DNA of 64,000 nucleotides, from positions 1,922,001 to 1,986,000 of the forward strand of contig NZ_CP119789.1 of assembly GCF_029338275.1 (NCBI RefSeq). Reading direction: 5' to 3'. A model generated the notes under the pieces. It was not told the origin of the DNA, did not search any database, and worked only from the letters and a program-made list of their open reading frames with translations. The translations under genes were made by a program, and so were the position numbers. The DNA is from Haloarcula ordinaria. GTDB lineage: Archaea > Halobacteriota > Halobacteria > Halobacteriales > Haloarculaceae. How positions within the stretch are numbered: position 1 is the first letter of the stretch; each line of letters starts with the position of its first letter. Below are positions 46,181 to 54,023 of the stretch, in pieces.

Positions 46181-47148
46181 CACCGATCACCGTAGTCGAT
46201 GCGGGGGTCCAGCACCGTGTACGCGATGTCTTGTAGCAGGTTCCCGACGATGGCGATGAAGACGCCGATGAGCGTCGTCGCGAGCACGAGCGCCGTGTCC
46301 TGTGTCTGGATGGCCTTGAAACTCAGCTGGCCGAGCCCGGGGATGCCAAAGACCACCTCGACGAGGTAGGAGCTCGCGATGAACAGCCCGAGCAGGTCCG
46401 CGACGAGTATCGTCGAGAGCGGCACTGCGGCGGGACGCAGGACGTGCAAGAGCAGTATCCGGCGGTCGGAGACCCCCTTGGCCTTCGCCGTCTTCGTGAA
46501 CGTGGCCTCGACGTACTCCAGAGCCTCAGCCCTGGTGTAGCGCGTCAGACTCGCTATCGACCCCGTGGTGAGGACGAAGACGGGGAGTACCAGCTGCCTG
46601 ACGTTCTCCACGCTGAACACTGGGGCGTTCGGGTTGAACACGATGGGCACCAGGTCGAGGTGGACGCCGAACAGCACGAGCAGGATGATGCCGAACCAGA
46701 AGTTCGGGATGGCGTACCCGAAGAAGGCGACGAACGTCGCGGCGTAGTCGAACCGGGAGTGCTGGTGGGTCGCCGAGTACAGGCCGATACCGAGTCCGAA
46801 CGTGATGGTCAGAATCGTCCACGGGACGGAGTACATCACCGTGTACGGCAGCGCCTCCATGATTGCCTCGGTCACCGGCTGCCCGCGCGACGTGCTGTAC
46901 CCCCAGTTGCCCGTCGCCATGTTCGTCATGTAACTGGAGTACTGCTCCCAGAGCGGGCGGTCGAGGCCGCGCTGTGCCTCGAACGCCTCCTTCGCGGACT
47001 CCGCGCTGCCACCACTGGCGGCCGCCTGGAACTGAATCGAGGCGAGCGCCTGCTGCTGTGTCACGAAGAGCAACGCCCAGGTAATCGAGAGGATGATGAA
47101 CGTTGCGACGACCGCCCAGAGGAGCCGTCTCGCGACGTACCACCTCAT
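46180..47148 (-). CDS. Peptide/nickel-type ABC transporter permease (DppB-like)
   Basis: This 322-residue permease with six membrane helices starts MRWYVARRLLWAVVATFIIL. The core contains RGQPVTEAIMEALPYTVMYS, EYVEATFTKTAKAKGVSDRR (EAA loop) and the IGFGIPGLGQLS-type loop FGIPGLGQLSFKAIQTQDTA. A start 30 bases upstream is possible, but this ATG overlaps the substrate-binding gene's stop (ATGA). Confidence 0.92.
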   Translation of the reverse strand: MRWYVARRLLWAVVATFIILSITWALLFVTQQQALASIQFQAAASGGSAESAKEAFEAQRGLDRPLWEQYSSYMTNMATGNWGYSTSRGQPVTEAIMEALPYTVMYSVPWTILTITFGLGIGLYSATHQHSRFDYAATFVAFFGYAIPNFWFGIILLVLFGVHLDLVPIVFNPNAPVFSVENVRQLVLPVFVLTTGSIASLTRYTRAEALEYVEATFTKTAKAKGVSDRRILLLHVLRPAAVPLSTILVADLLGLFIASSYLVEVVFGIPGLGQLSFKAIQTQDTALVLATTLIGVFIAIVGNLLQDIAYTVLDPRIDYGDR

Positions 47149-49031
47149 CTGTCGAAGTAGTACGTCTGGGAGTTCCAACCGCTCGCGAAGGTGTCGGTCG
47201 GCCCCACGAGCGCGTCCTGCGACCCCGAGATGGTCGAGGGCATGATGAGGAACCCGAACGGCTGTTCGCGGGCGAGGTTCCGGAACACCTCACCGAACAG
47301 CTCGCGGCGCTCCGCCTCGTCGACGGTGCGCGAGCCCTCGGCGTACAGCTCCGCGATGTCCGCCTCCGGAACGTAGCCGAAGTAGTTGACCGTCCCCTGC
47401 TCCCGGAAGAACACGGAACTGGAACTCGGCGTCCGCGGGTAGGTGTTGAACCCGAGGACGATGGACATATCCCACGCCTCCTGACTGACCGAGACGTCCC
47501 GGGGGCCACCGTTGAACAGGCCGGCACTCCAGGGGGCCTCCTCGCCTTCCGGCGGACTGTTGGCGGCGTAGTTCTGCTGGAAGGTGTTGCCCGGGACGGT
47601 GTTGACGTCGACGCCGACCCCGAGGTTGCGCTCGACCTCCTGCTTTATGAGTTCGGCGAGCGTCTGGTTCGTCTCGCTCGCGGAGCTGGCAAACAGCGAG
47701 AGCGTCACGTCCGACCCGTCGGGGCCGACCAGCGTCCCGTCCTCGTAGCGGTAGTCGGTCCCCTCGATACCCTGGCGCATCCGACGCCTGGCGACCTCGC
47801 TCCCGTAGAGGTCGCCGGTCCCGAAGGTGTACTGGTCCATCCCCTCGGCCACGTACCACTTGGAGAACTGCGGTTGCATCGTGTAGGCCGGTTCCGCGTA
47901 CCCCCTGAAGAGGTTCTCCGCGAGCGTCTCCTTGTTGACGGCCATGGCGAACGCCTGCCGGACGGGAATCTCCCGGAACGGCGCCCAGCCGTTTGCCCGC
48001 ATGTTGAACTTGATGGCCTGGACGAACGGCTGGGGCTGGACGTAGACGTCGACGCTCTCCAGGCCCTGGAACTCCTGGGCGTTCTTCGGCGGGATTCCGG
48101 CGGTCGTGATCTCCCCCTCGCGTAAGGCGTTCAGCCGGGAGGACTCCTCGGCGATGACCTGAATCCGGTATCCCTCGAAGTACGGGGCGTTCGTCCAGTC
48201 TTCCCCCAGTCCTTCTACTTCGCGGAGGTAGTAGTCCTCGTTGCGCGTGGTCCGGTACTGGGACTCGCGGTTCCACTCCTCGAACGAGTACGGACCGAGA
48301 TTCCCCGTGTACTGGAGCGTGGTGAGCTCCTCGTCCTGCCGGAGCCCCTCGGCGTCCTTGTCGGGGACGTACTTCTCGAGGATGCCCTTCGGCATACAGT
48401 TCTGTCCCCACAGAACGGGCTTCAGGGGGAACGCCGGATCGACTTCGGGCAACTGGAGCTCGAAGGTGAGCTCGTCGAGCTGTTCGACCGGAATCGGCTC
48501 GCCCTGGCGGAACCAGTCGCCGGCGTTGGTGTACCCAGCCCAGTTGTCCTCGCCCTGGAAGACGTTCCGTATCATGTAGACCCAGTCGTCGGCGGTCATC
48601 TGCCCGTACCCGCCGCCCCACTGGAGATTGTCCCGGAGCGTTATCTGGTAGGTCTGCCCGTCCTCCGTCGAGGGCTCCGCCCAGAGCGGGAAGACGTTCT
48701 GGTCGTTGTCGACGGCCCACGCCCCGTCGAGGGTCAACCCCACGAACGCGCCGGAGGTGGTGTCGTTCGTGTAGAGCCAGTTCAACCCGTTGGCGTCGGA
48801 CCCAACGACACCGACGTACTCGCCCGACGGCTGGCGCGGGCCCGCGGCCTCGCCGTCGCTCCCGTCGCCCGGTGACTCCGTCTCTGTCGGGTCAGTGCCG
48901 CCGTCGCTACCGCCGTTTCCGACGAGGCTACACCCAGCGAGCGTCGTCGTCGCCCCGATACCGAGAACTCGTAAGAGGTCCCGCCGATTCGGACGGTCGA
49001 GGGACGGTCCGTCCTCGTCCACGTTTGGCAT
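47145..49031 (-). CDS. Extracellular solute-binding lipoprotein, family 5 (peptide/nickel ABC transporter)
   Basis: This 628-residue SBP is a first gene of the five-gene import operon. N-terminus RPNRRDLLRVLGIGATTTLAGC: a twin-arginine signal and lipobox (LAGC) with the lipid-bound Cys near residue 34, as is usual for haloarchaeal secreted binding proteins. Then a disordered, acidic linker (GGSDGGTDPTETESPGDGSDG), and a family-5 domain (ITLRDNLQWGGGYGQMTADD..., RQAFAMAVNKETLAENLF). Binds an oligopeptide or similar ligand; specificity not inferable. Confidence 0.93.
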   Translation of the reverse strand: MPNVDEDGPSLDRPNRRDLLRVLGIGATTTLAGCSLVGNGGSDGGTDPTETESPGDGSDGEAAGPRQPSGEYVGVVGSDANGLNWLYTNDTTSGAFVGLTLDGAWAVDNDQNVFPLWAEPSTEDGQTYQITLRDNLQWGGGYGQMTADDWVYMIRNVFQGEDNWAGYTNAGDWFRQGEPIPVEQLDELTFELQLPEVDPAFPLKPVLWGQNCMPKGILEKYVPDKDAEGLRQDEELTTLQYTGNLGPYSFEEWNRESQYRTTRNEDYYLREVEGLGEDWTNAPYFEGYRIQVIAEESSRLNALREGEITTAGIPPKNAQEFQGLESVDVYVQPQPFVQAIKFNMRANGWAPFREIPVRQAFAMAVNKETLAENLFRGYAEPAYTMQPQFSKWYVAEGMDQYTFGTGDLYGSEVARRRMRQGIEGTDYRYEDGTLVGPDGSDVTLSLFASSASETNQTLAELIKQEVERNLGVGVDVNTVPGNTFQQNYAANSPPEGEEAPWSAGLFNGGPRDVSVSQEAWDMSIVLGFNTYPRTPSSSSVFFREQGTVNYFGYVPEADIAELYAEGSRTVDEAERRELFGEVFRNLAREQPFGFLIMPSTISGSQDALVGPTDTFASGWNSQTYYFDR

Positions 49032-49202
49032 TAGTTAACGGACAAGGTCCGTACGATTATTAATGGTTGGTGTCGACCGACAGCTGCCGGCGTCAGATTC
49101 GACATCAGGGTCCCGATTTCTCACACGCGTGGCGCGCTACACCGTCCATCTCCGTCGAGCGTACCCGTACAATTCAATGTCTCTCCCCGAGAGGACTAGG
49201 TA

Positions 49203-50612
49203 ATGGTCTCTCGACGGGTGGCGACACTCCTGGTCGCCACGCTCATCGTCCTCGCCGGGTGTAGCGCCGGTGAGCAACTGACGCCCGGACCGACCGCGAC
49301 AGAGCAGCCGACGGCGGCCCAGACCCAGCAATCGGCGACCGCCACCGCCCCGAACGGGACACTCGAGGTGCACTTCATCAACGTCGGGCAGTCGCTGAGC
49401 ACGCTGGTCGTCGGGCCGACCGGGGAGACGATGCTGATAGACACCGGGGACTGGCGGGACGACGGCCAGCTCGTCCTCGCGTATCTACAACGTCACGGTA
49501 TCACCCGAATCGACTACCTAGTCTCCTCGCACGGCGACGCCGACCACATCGGTGGGAACGCGGCCGTCATCGAGTACTTCGAGACGGAGGCCGACGGCGT
49601 CGAGGCCATCTACGACCAGGGGCTCGCGTCGTCGTCGCAGACCTACGAGCGATACCTCGACGCCGTCGAACGACACGAGGTCACGCTCTACCGGACCCAG
49701 GCTGGCGACCGCATCCCGATGGACGGCGTCGAGGCGACAGTACTCGGCCCGCCGGAGGGATATCTCGACTCGCCCGAACGCAACGAGAACAGCGTCGTCG
49801 TCAAGCTGACCTACGGCGAGACGAGTTTCCTGTTCACCGGCGACGCCGAAGACGACGGTGAGCGATACCTCGTCGAGACGTACGGGTCCGATCTCGAGGC
49901 GACGGTCCTCAAAGCCGGCCACCACGGGAGCAAGTCCAGTACGAGCGACGCGCTACTCGACGTGGTCGACCCCGAAGCGGTGGTCATCTCCAGTAGTTAC
50001 GACTCGCAGTACGGCCACCCCGACCCCGTAGTGCTCGATCGACTCGGCAGTCGGTCGATTCCGACGTACTGGACGGCCACCCACGGGGACATCGTGCTGG
50101 CGAGCACGGGCGAGCAGGTAACCGTGCAGACCCAGCGCGCCGCACCGACCGAGGCGACGGCAATCCGGAGCGGCGACCCCGTCGAGCCGGGCCTCGACGA
50201 GCCGGTGGCAGTCCGGGCACGGCTCCTCCCCGGTGAGACGGAGACCCCTGACGGAGAGCCGGCGACGGTCGTCAGCCGTGAAGGAACGCTCACGCTGGCG
50301 GCGGTCAACGCCGACGCCGCCGGCGACGACGGGACGAACCTCAACGACGAGTACCTCGTGCTGGAGAACACCGGCGACGGGACGCTCTCGCTGGGGAACT
50401 ACACCGTCAGCGATGCCAGCGACCGCGTCTACACGATTCCGACCGGGACCGAACTCAGCCCCGGCGAGTCCATCACGATTCACAGCGGCGCTGGCGTCGA
50501 TACTGCCACCGACCTCTACTGGGACGCCGGACGACCGGTCTGGAACAACGACGGCGATACCGTTACAATCCGAGACGCCGATGGGACCGTCGTGCTCCGG
50601 GAGGACTACTGA
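49203..50612 (+). CDS. Secreted metallo-beta-lactamase-fold hydrolase with C-terminal lamin-tail domain
   Basis: This 469-residue lipoprotein has signal and lipobox ATLLVATLIVLAGCSAG, then a Thr/Gln-rich linker, a ComEC-C/Rec2-type metallo-beta-lactamase core (HFINVGQSLSTLVVGPTGET, SSHGDADHIGGNAAVIE with HxxxDH-like metal site, LTYGETSFLFTGDAEDDGE, VLKAGHHGSKSSTS) and a C-terminal lamin-tail-like domain (LNDEYLVLENTGDGTLSLGN...YTVSDASDRVYTIPTGT). The metal ligands look complete. The core resembles extracellular nucleases or the ComEC nuclease module. It is followed 3 bases later by DUF3006. Confidence 0.9.
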   Translation: MVSRRVATLLVATLIVLAGCSAGEQLTPGPTATEQPTAAQTQQSATATAPNGTLEVHFINVGQSLSTLVVGPTGETMLIDTGDWRDDGQLVLAYLQRHGITRIDYLVSSHGDADHIGGNAAVIEYFETEADGVEAIYDQGLASSSQTYERYLDAVERHEVTLYRTQAGDRIPMDGVEATVLGPPEGYLDSPERNENSVVVKLTYGETSFLFTGDAEDDGERYLVETYGSDLEATVLKAGHHGSKSSTSDALLDVVDPEAVVISSSYDSQYGHPDPVVLDRLGSRSIPTYWTATHGDIVLASTGEQVTVQTQRAAPTEATAIRSGDPVEPGLDEPVAVRARLLPGETETPDGEPATVVSREGTLTLAAVNADAAGDDGTNLNDEYLVLENTGDGTLSLGNYTVSDASDRVYTIPTGTELSPGESITIHSGAGVDTATDLYWDAGRPVWNNDGDTVTIRDADGTVVLREDY

Positions 50613-50615
50613 CCG

Positions 50616-50903
50616 ATGGGACGGACAGAACACACCGCAGTCGTCGACCGGTTCGAGAACGACCAGGCAGTGCTACTGGTCGAGGATGACGGTGCAGTCG
50701 TCGACGAGCTGGTCGTCACGAAAGGTCTGTTACCGGATGCCGCTCGACAACAGGACGCTGTTCTCCGTATCGCCTACGTAGACGACGCAGTGGTGCAACT
50801 GCGGTACGACGCCGAGGAGACAGAAGCGAGAACGGCCAGTGCGCAGAGCCGGTTCGACCGCCTCTCCCAGCGGCCCCCGTCGTCTGACGATACGGTCGAG
50901 TGA
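50616..50903 (+). CDS. DUF3006 family protein
   Basis: This 95-residue protein resembles DUF3006: MGRTEHTAVVDRFENDQAVL, LLVEDDGAVVDELVVTKGLL and a C-terminal helix. DUF3006 genes often accompany secreted metallo-beta-lactamase/lamin-tail proteins, in bacteria too, as here (stop-to-start gap 3 bases). Its function is unknown; the small beta-rich fold suggests an accessory role to the hydrolase. Confidence 0.8.
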   Translation: MGRTEHTAVVDRFENDQAVLLVEDDGAVVDELVVTKGLLPDAARQQDAVLRIAYVDDAVVQLRYDAEETEARTASAQSRFDRLSQRPPSSDDTVE

Positions 50904-50980
50904 GAAAGGCTGTCGCTCAGGCGTCCGACGACGCCGTTTCGTCGGTGACACCGGCGAGTACCCGCTCGAAAATAACACGA

Positions 50981-51091
50981 GCCAGGGGTGGGATGTTGAA
51001 CCAGAGCCAGACGTGCTCACTTCGTTCCGCGTGACTGGCAGGGTTCAAATCCACATTCGGTTGTGCTACTCACGAGTTGTTCGTAGCACCA
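50981..51091 (-). repeat. tRNA-Thr-derived trailer unit (partial tRNA 3' end plus hairpin)
   Basis: Immediately 3' of tRNA-Thr. The 22 bases from 50981 repeat the last part of the tRNA (GCCAGGGGTGGGAT with a one-base insertion before TTGAACC); the same core recurs at 51094, a period of 112. Inside are a T-arm sequence in the opposite direction (CAGGGTTCAAATCC, about 51039-51052) and a perfect 7-bp hairpin GTGCTAC/GTAGCAC (51063-51069 with 51083-51089), loop TCACGAGTTGTTC. Confidence 0.7.
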
Positions 51092-51165
51092 AGCCAGGGG
51101 TGGGATTTGAACCCACGAACTCTCGATTACAAGTCGAGTGCTTGGACCACCCAAGCTCCCCTGGC
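51092..51165 (-). tRNA. tRNA-Thr (anticodon TGT)
   Basis: 74 bases on the minus strand: acceptor GCCAGGG/CCCTGGC, D-arm, anticodon stem CTCGA/TCGAG with loop CTTGTAA (anticodon TGT, reads ACA), T-arm GTGGGTTCAAATCCCAC, discriminator T. No encoded CCA and no intron. A partial copy of its own 3' end lies 112 bases downstream. Confidence 0.95.
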
Positions 51166-51197
51166 GCCTCCGCGTACGGTGGTTGCAGGGGGACTGT

Positions 51198-51665
51198 TTA
51201 GAGAGTATCGTTTTCCACCGACTTCTCGAGTTCGACGCGGTGAGCCCGGTAGCCGTGCCGGCGGTAGAACCGACGGGCGGCCTCGTTGTCGGCCATCACT
51301 TCCAGCCCGACGTTCTCGACACCTTCCGTGGCCAACCGGTCCTCCGCGGCCGACAGCAGCGCCGACCCGATGCCCGCCCGCCGGTGTCCCGGCCGGACGT
51401 AGAGGTTCTCTATCGACCCCTGGGAGACGTCCTGCCGGTAGCGGCCCGATTTGACGGTGAACGCGACGAAGCCGACGATGGTCTCCTCGACGGTCGCCAC
51501 CAGCACGCGCTCGGAGAACACACGGTTCGCTATCGACTCGCGGATTGCCGCTCGGTTGGCCTCGGCGAGGAGGTGCGACCCGTGGGTTCGCTGGTCGCCA
51601 GCGAGGTCCACCCACAGGTCGACGACAGTGTCGGTCTCGGCCGTCGTAGCTGTCCTGATCTCCAC
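51198..51665 (-). CDS. GNAT family N-acetyltransferase
   Basis: This 155-residue acetyltransferase shows EIRTATTAETDTVVDLWVDL at the N-terminus, the acetyl-CoA loop VRPGHRRAGIGSALLSAAED and a C-terminal LEVMADNEAARRFYRRHGYR. Close to RimI/Ard1-type and drug-modifying GNATs; substrate unknown. It lies between tRNA-Thr and the CBS gene, with 48 bases to the latter on the same strand. Confidence 0.9.
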   Translation of the reverse strand: MEIRTATTAETDTVVDLWVDLAGDQRTHGSHLLAEANRAAIRESIANRVFSERVLVATVEETIVGFVAFTVKSGRYRQDVSQGSIENLYVRPGHRRAGIGSALLSAAEDRLATEGVENVGLEVMADNEAARRFYRRHGYRAHRVELEKSVENDTL

Positions 51666-51713
51666 GGTTGAAGTGGGGGTTCGACCACGAAAACGATTTT
51701 CCCAACTCCGGCG

Positions 51714-52289
51714 CTAGACGTCCCGACAGTCGGCACAGAGCAGCTGGCCGTTGAACGACGAGAGGTTCTGCGTGAGCGTCCCGCAGGCAGAGCAGATGCC
51801 CTGGTCGTCGAAGTTGTCCTCGGCGATGGAGGTGGTCCCGTCGGTGGTGGCCGCCTGGCCCGTCGTCCCCAACTGCACGGGCTCTTCGACGCTGTCGGTC
51901 ACCTCTCCTTCCAGGAGCGACGTCGAGAGGATGTCGCTCGCCGTCAGCGTTCCGAGCGGTTCGCCGTCCTCCACGACCAGAAGCCAGGACGTCGAGCGGG
52001 ACGTCATCGTGTCCCTCGCTTCGGGGAGCCGTGCGTCCGGCTCGATCGCCGGCAGCGAGTCCCGCATCACGTCGCCGATGGTCGCTGCGCTCGTCTCGCC
52101 GTTACCGAGGAGATGAGTGAGGATGTCGTCGCGGGTGACACAGCCGACGGGGTCGTTCCCCCGCAGGACCAGTACGGCCTCGTCGTCGCTTTCGAGCAGC
52201 AATTCGGTCGTCTCGTGCAGGTCGTCGGACTCGCTCGCACCGAGGAATTCCCGGTCCATCACCTCCCGGACTGTTACGGAGTCGTTCAT
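51714..52289 (-). CDS. CBS-domain pair protein with C-terminal zinc ribbon
   Basis: This 191-residue regulator starts MNDSVTVREVMDREFLGAS. Two CBS repeats (about 8-65 and 70-125; SVTVREVMDREFLGA and IGDVMRDSLPAIEPDARLPE) form a Bateman nucleotide sensor. After an acidic linker, the last 35 residues hold a CxxC...CxxC ribbon: GICSACGTLTQNLS and QLLCADCRD. No catalytic domain, so probably binds adenosyl ligands and a protein partner. ATG chosen by conservation of the start; a longer frame adds five residues. Confidence 0.9.
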   Translation of the reverse strand: MNDSVTVREVMDREFLGASESDDLHETTELLLESDDEAVLVLRGNDPVGCVTRDDILTHLLGNGETSAATIGDVMRDSLPAIEPDARLPEARDTMTSRSTSWLLVVEDGEPLGTLTASDILSTSLLEGEVTDSVEEPVQLGTTGQAATTDGTTSIAEDNFDDQGICSACGTLTQNLSSFNGQLLCADCRDV

Positions 52290-52371
52290 GCGAGAGAGTA
52301 CCACACGGCTAATCTAAAAGATACCCCCAGTACGCTTATACCCTGCCCTCGCCAAGTGTGCTAGTCGTTCA

Positions 52372-53130
52372 CTATCCGATGGTGACCGGGTCACCGGTGG
52401 CACGGCAGTGTTCCAGGGCGTGTTTCGCGTCCATCCCCGCCTCGGCCGGCGTTCGTCCCCTGCCGACGCCGACTTTGAGCTCCACATCGACCGCCTCGCG
52501 GACGTGGTCGATAGCGTCCTGGTAGTCGTCGCGGTTCAGCGACGGGCAGACCGCGATGACGTTGTCGCCGCCGACGAAGAACGACAGGGAGTCGTGGCTC
52601 TCGCGCATGTACTTCATCAGCGCGGCGTAGCCCTGCTCGATACGGATGAACGTATCGAACTCGTTGAGCTGGTCGGTGTACTTCTCCGTGGCGTCGTCGA
52701 CGTCGAAGTGCGCCAGCTGGACGTCTGTCTCGGTGCGGAACTCGTCGTCGATGGTCTGACCCCGAAGTACTTCGCGTCGGCCCTTGTCCTGTGCGCTTCC
52801 GGCTTCCTGGAGCTGTTCTGTCGCCGTTCCCAGCGCCGACGCCGGCGTCGCCCCCGTCGCGACCGAGAGGCTCATCGAGACGGGGTACCGGTTCCCGACG
52901 GACTCCTGGATGAGGCCGTGGTCGTCCATGTCCAGGCCGTTCGAGACGGCGATCATGTTGTCGAATCGGGAGAAGAAGATGTACCCGTCTCGGTTGCCGA
53001 ACAGCTGCGCCAGGTCGGCATAGAGGCGCGACTGCATCGTCTGGAGGTCGACCTCGCGTCGCGGTTCGGGCGTCACCGTCCACGGGCCGTAGTTGTCGAT
53101 CTGGATGTGGGTAACCTGCGTGTTCGTCAC
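52372..53130 (-). CDS. gch3: GTP cyclohydrolase III (FAPy-forming)
   Basis: This 252-residue archaeal enzyme hydrolyses GTP to the formylamino-pyrimidine monophosphate (arfA/GCH III), the entry to riboflavin and deazaflavin F420. Starts at GTG as MTNTQVTHIQIDNYGPWTVT; core pieces are DGYIFFSRFDNMIAVSNGLD, NRYPVSMSLSVATGATPASA, FVGGDNVIAVCPSLN, and LKVGVGRGRTPAEAGMDAKH. The family's double ferredoxin-like fold is evident from the internal duplication. Fits with cofD elsewhere in the window. Confidence 0.92.
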   Translation of the reverse strand: MTNTQVTHIQIDNYGPWTVTPEPRREVDLQTMQSRLYADLAQLFGNRDGYIFFSRFDNMIAVSNGLDMDDHGLIQESVGNRYPVSMSLSVATGATPASALGTATEQLQEAGSAQDKGRREVLRGQTIDDEFRTETDVQLAHFDVDDATEKYTDQLNEFDTFIRIEQGYAALMKYMRESHDSLSFFVGGDNVIAVCPSLNRDDYQDAIDHVREAVDVELKVGVGRGRTPAEAGMDAKHALEHCRATGDPVTIG

Positions 53131-53179
53131 TGTCAATCGCCGCTTGGTAACCCTCGGCTATTGGTCTATCGGAATACGC

Positions 53180-53512
53180 TCACTCGGCGTCGGGGACCAC
53201 CTCCGGCCGGCGCAGTTCCACGGTACCGACCATCGAGTTGTACCGCACGACGCCGGTGGCGGTCAGCTTGGGGAGGTGGTCGCGGAACAGTTCCTCCCGG
53301 ACCGAATCGACGTCGTCGTCCGGTAGCTCTGACTCGAGTGCGTCTCGTTCGGCTGCGAGCACCGTCTCGGCGAGTTCGCGGACGACGACCGGACCATTGA
53401 CCCGGTCGAGAATCTCCAGCGCCCGACGTCGCCGCTCGACCGCGAGCAGGTCCGCGACGACGTCCGGTGGGAGCGGTCCCTCCTGTTCTGTTTCGGGGTC
53501 GTGTGTCGCCAT
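53180..53512 (-). CDS. Haloarchaeal winged-helix regulator (DUF7344-type)
   Basis: This 110-residue protein with the pattern LPPDVVADLLAVERRRRALE, a helix ILDRVNGPVVVRELAETVL, and a C-terminal FRDHLPKLTATGVVRYNSMV (winged-helix-like) followed by short beta ends. This resembles the small DUF7344/HTH group of haloarchaeal regulators. Start ATG gives MATHDPETEQEGPL; upstream frame is noise. Own TATA-like TAATAT just upstream of the start (on its strand ATATTACTAT). Target unknown. Confidence 0.75.
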   Translation of the reverse strand: MATHDPETEQEGPLPPDVVADLLAVERRRRALEILDRVNGPVVVRELAETVLAAERDALESELPDDDVDSVREELFRDHLPKLTATGVVRYNSMVGTVELRRPEVVPDAE

Positions 53513-53671
53513 AGTAATATCTACAACGTACCCCGATAAGTATGTGGCGCGGTAACATGCAACGGAATCGGTCACCCAGGACGCTGTCCACGGTGGTCCG
53601 TTTACGTCGCCTGACCGGCGAGTCACGGTCGTCGTCGTCGTCGAGACGTACGCGTTGAGAGAACCGTTGAC

Positions 53672-53971
53672 TCAGGCGTGTTCGAGGCGGTAGGGCCACC
53701 AGTCCGCCTCGCGAAGTGCGCGGCCGACCGCCTTGTGGAAGTCCGGGAAGTCCTCGAAGGACTCCTGGTCGACGTGTTCGAAGACGTCCGCGACGCTGAC
53801 CACCGTCTCGTAGTCGATTCGAACCGGGTGGTCGCCGTACTCGTCGACGAACGCCGATGCCTCGAGGGGGAAGTCTTCCTCCTCGTCTATCTTCTTCGCG
53901 AGCACGGCGTGGCCGTACTTGCGCCGTCCTTCGCTGCCTTCGTCCCCGTCGGGGTCGTGCGGCCAGTCCAT
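53672..53971 (-). CDS. Conserved haloarchaeal protein (DUF5785-like)
   Basis: This 99-residue protein reads MDWPHDPDGDEGSEGRRKYG, then HAVLAKKIDEEEDFPLEASA, FVDEYGDHPVRIDYETVVSV and ends WWPYRLEHA. The sequence fits DUF5785, found only in halophiles. Aromatic residues and charges alternate without a catalytic motif. Between the winged-helix gene and the surface protein gene, both on the same strand; no overlap. ATG fixed by conservation and by the absence of a good upstream start. Confidence 0.78.
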   Translation of the reverse strand: MDWPHDPDGDEGSEGRRKYGHAVLAKKIDEEEDFPLEASAFVDEYGDHPVRIDYETVVSVADVFEHVDQESFEDFPDFHKAVGRALREADWWPYRLEHA

Positions 53972-54023
53972 ACCGGACGGTAGGGGACCTCCACAAAAAG
54001 GATTTCTCTCCCGTGGTCGGGTT

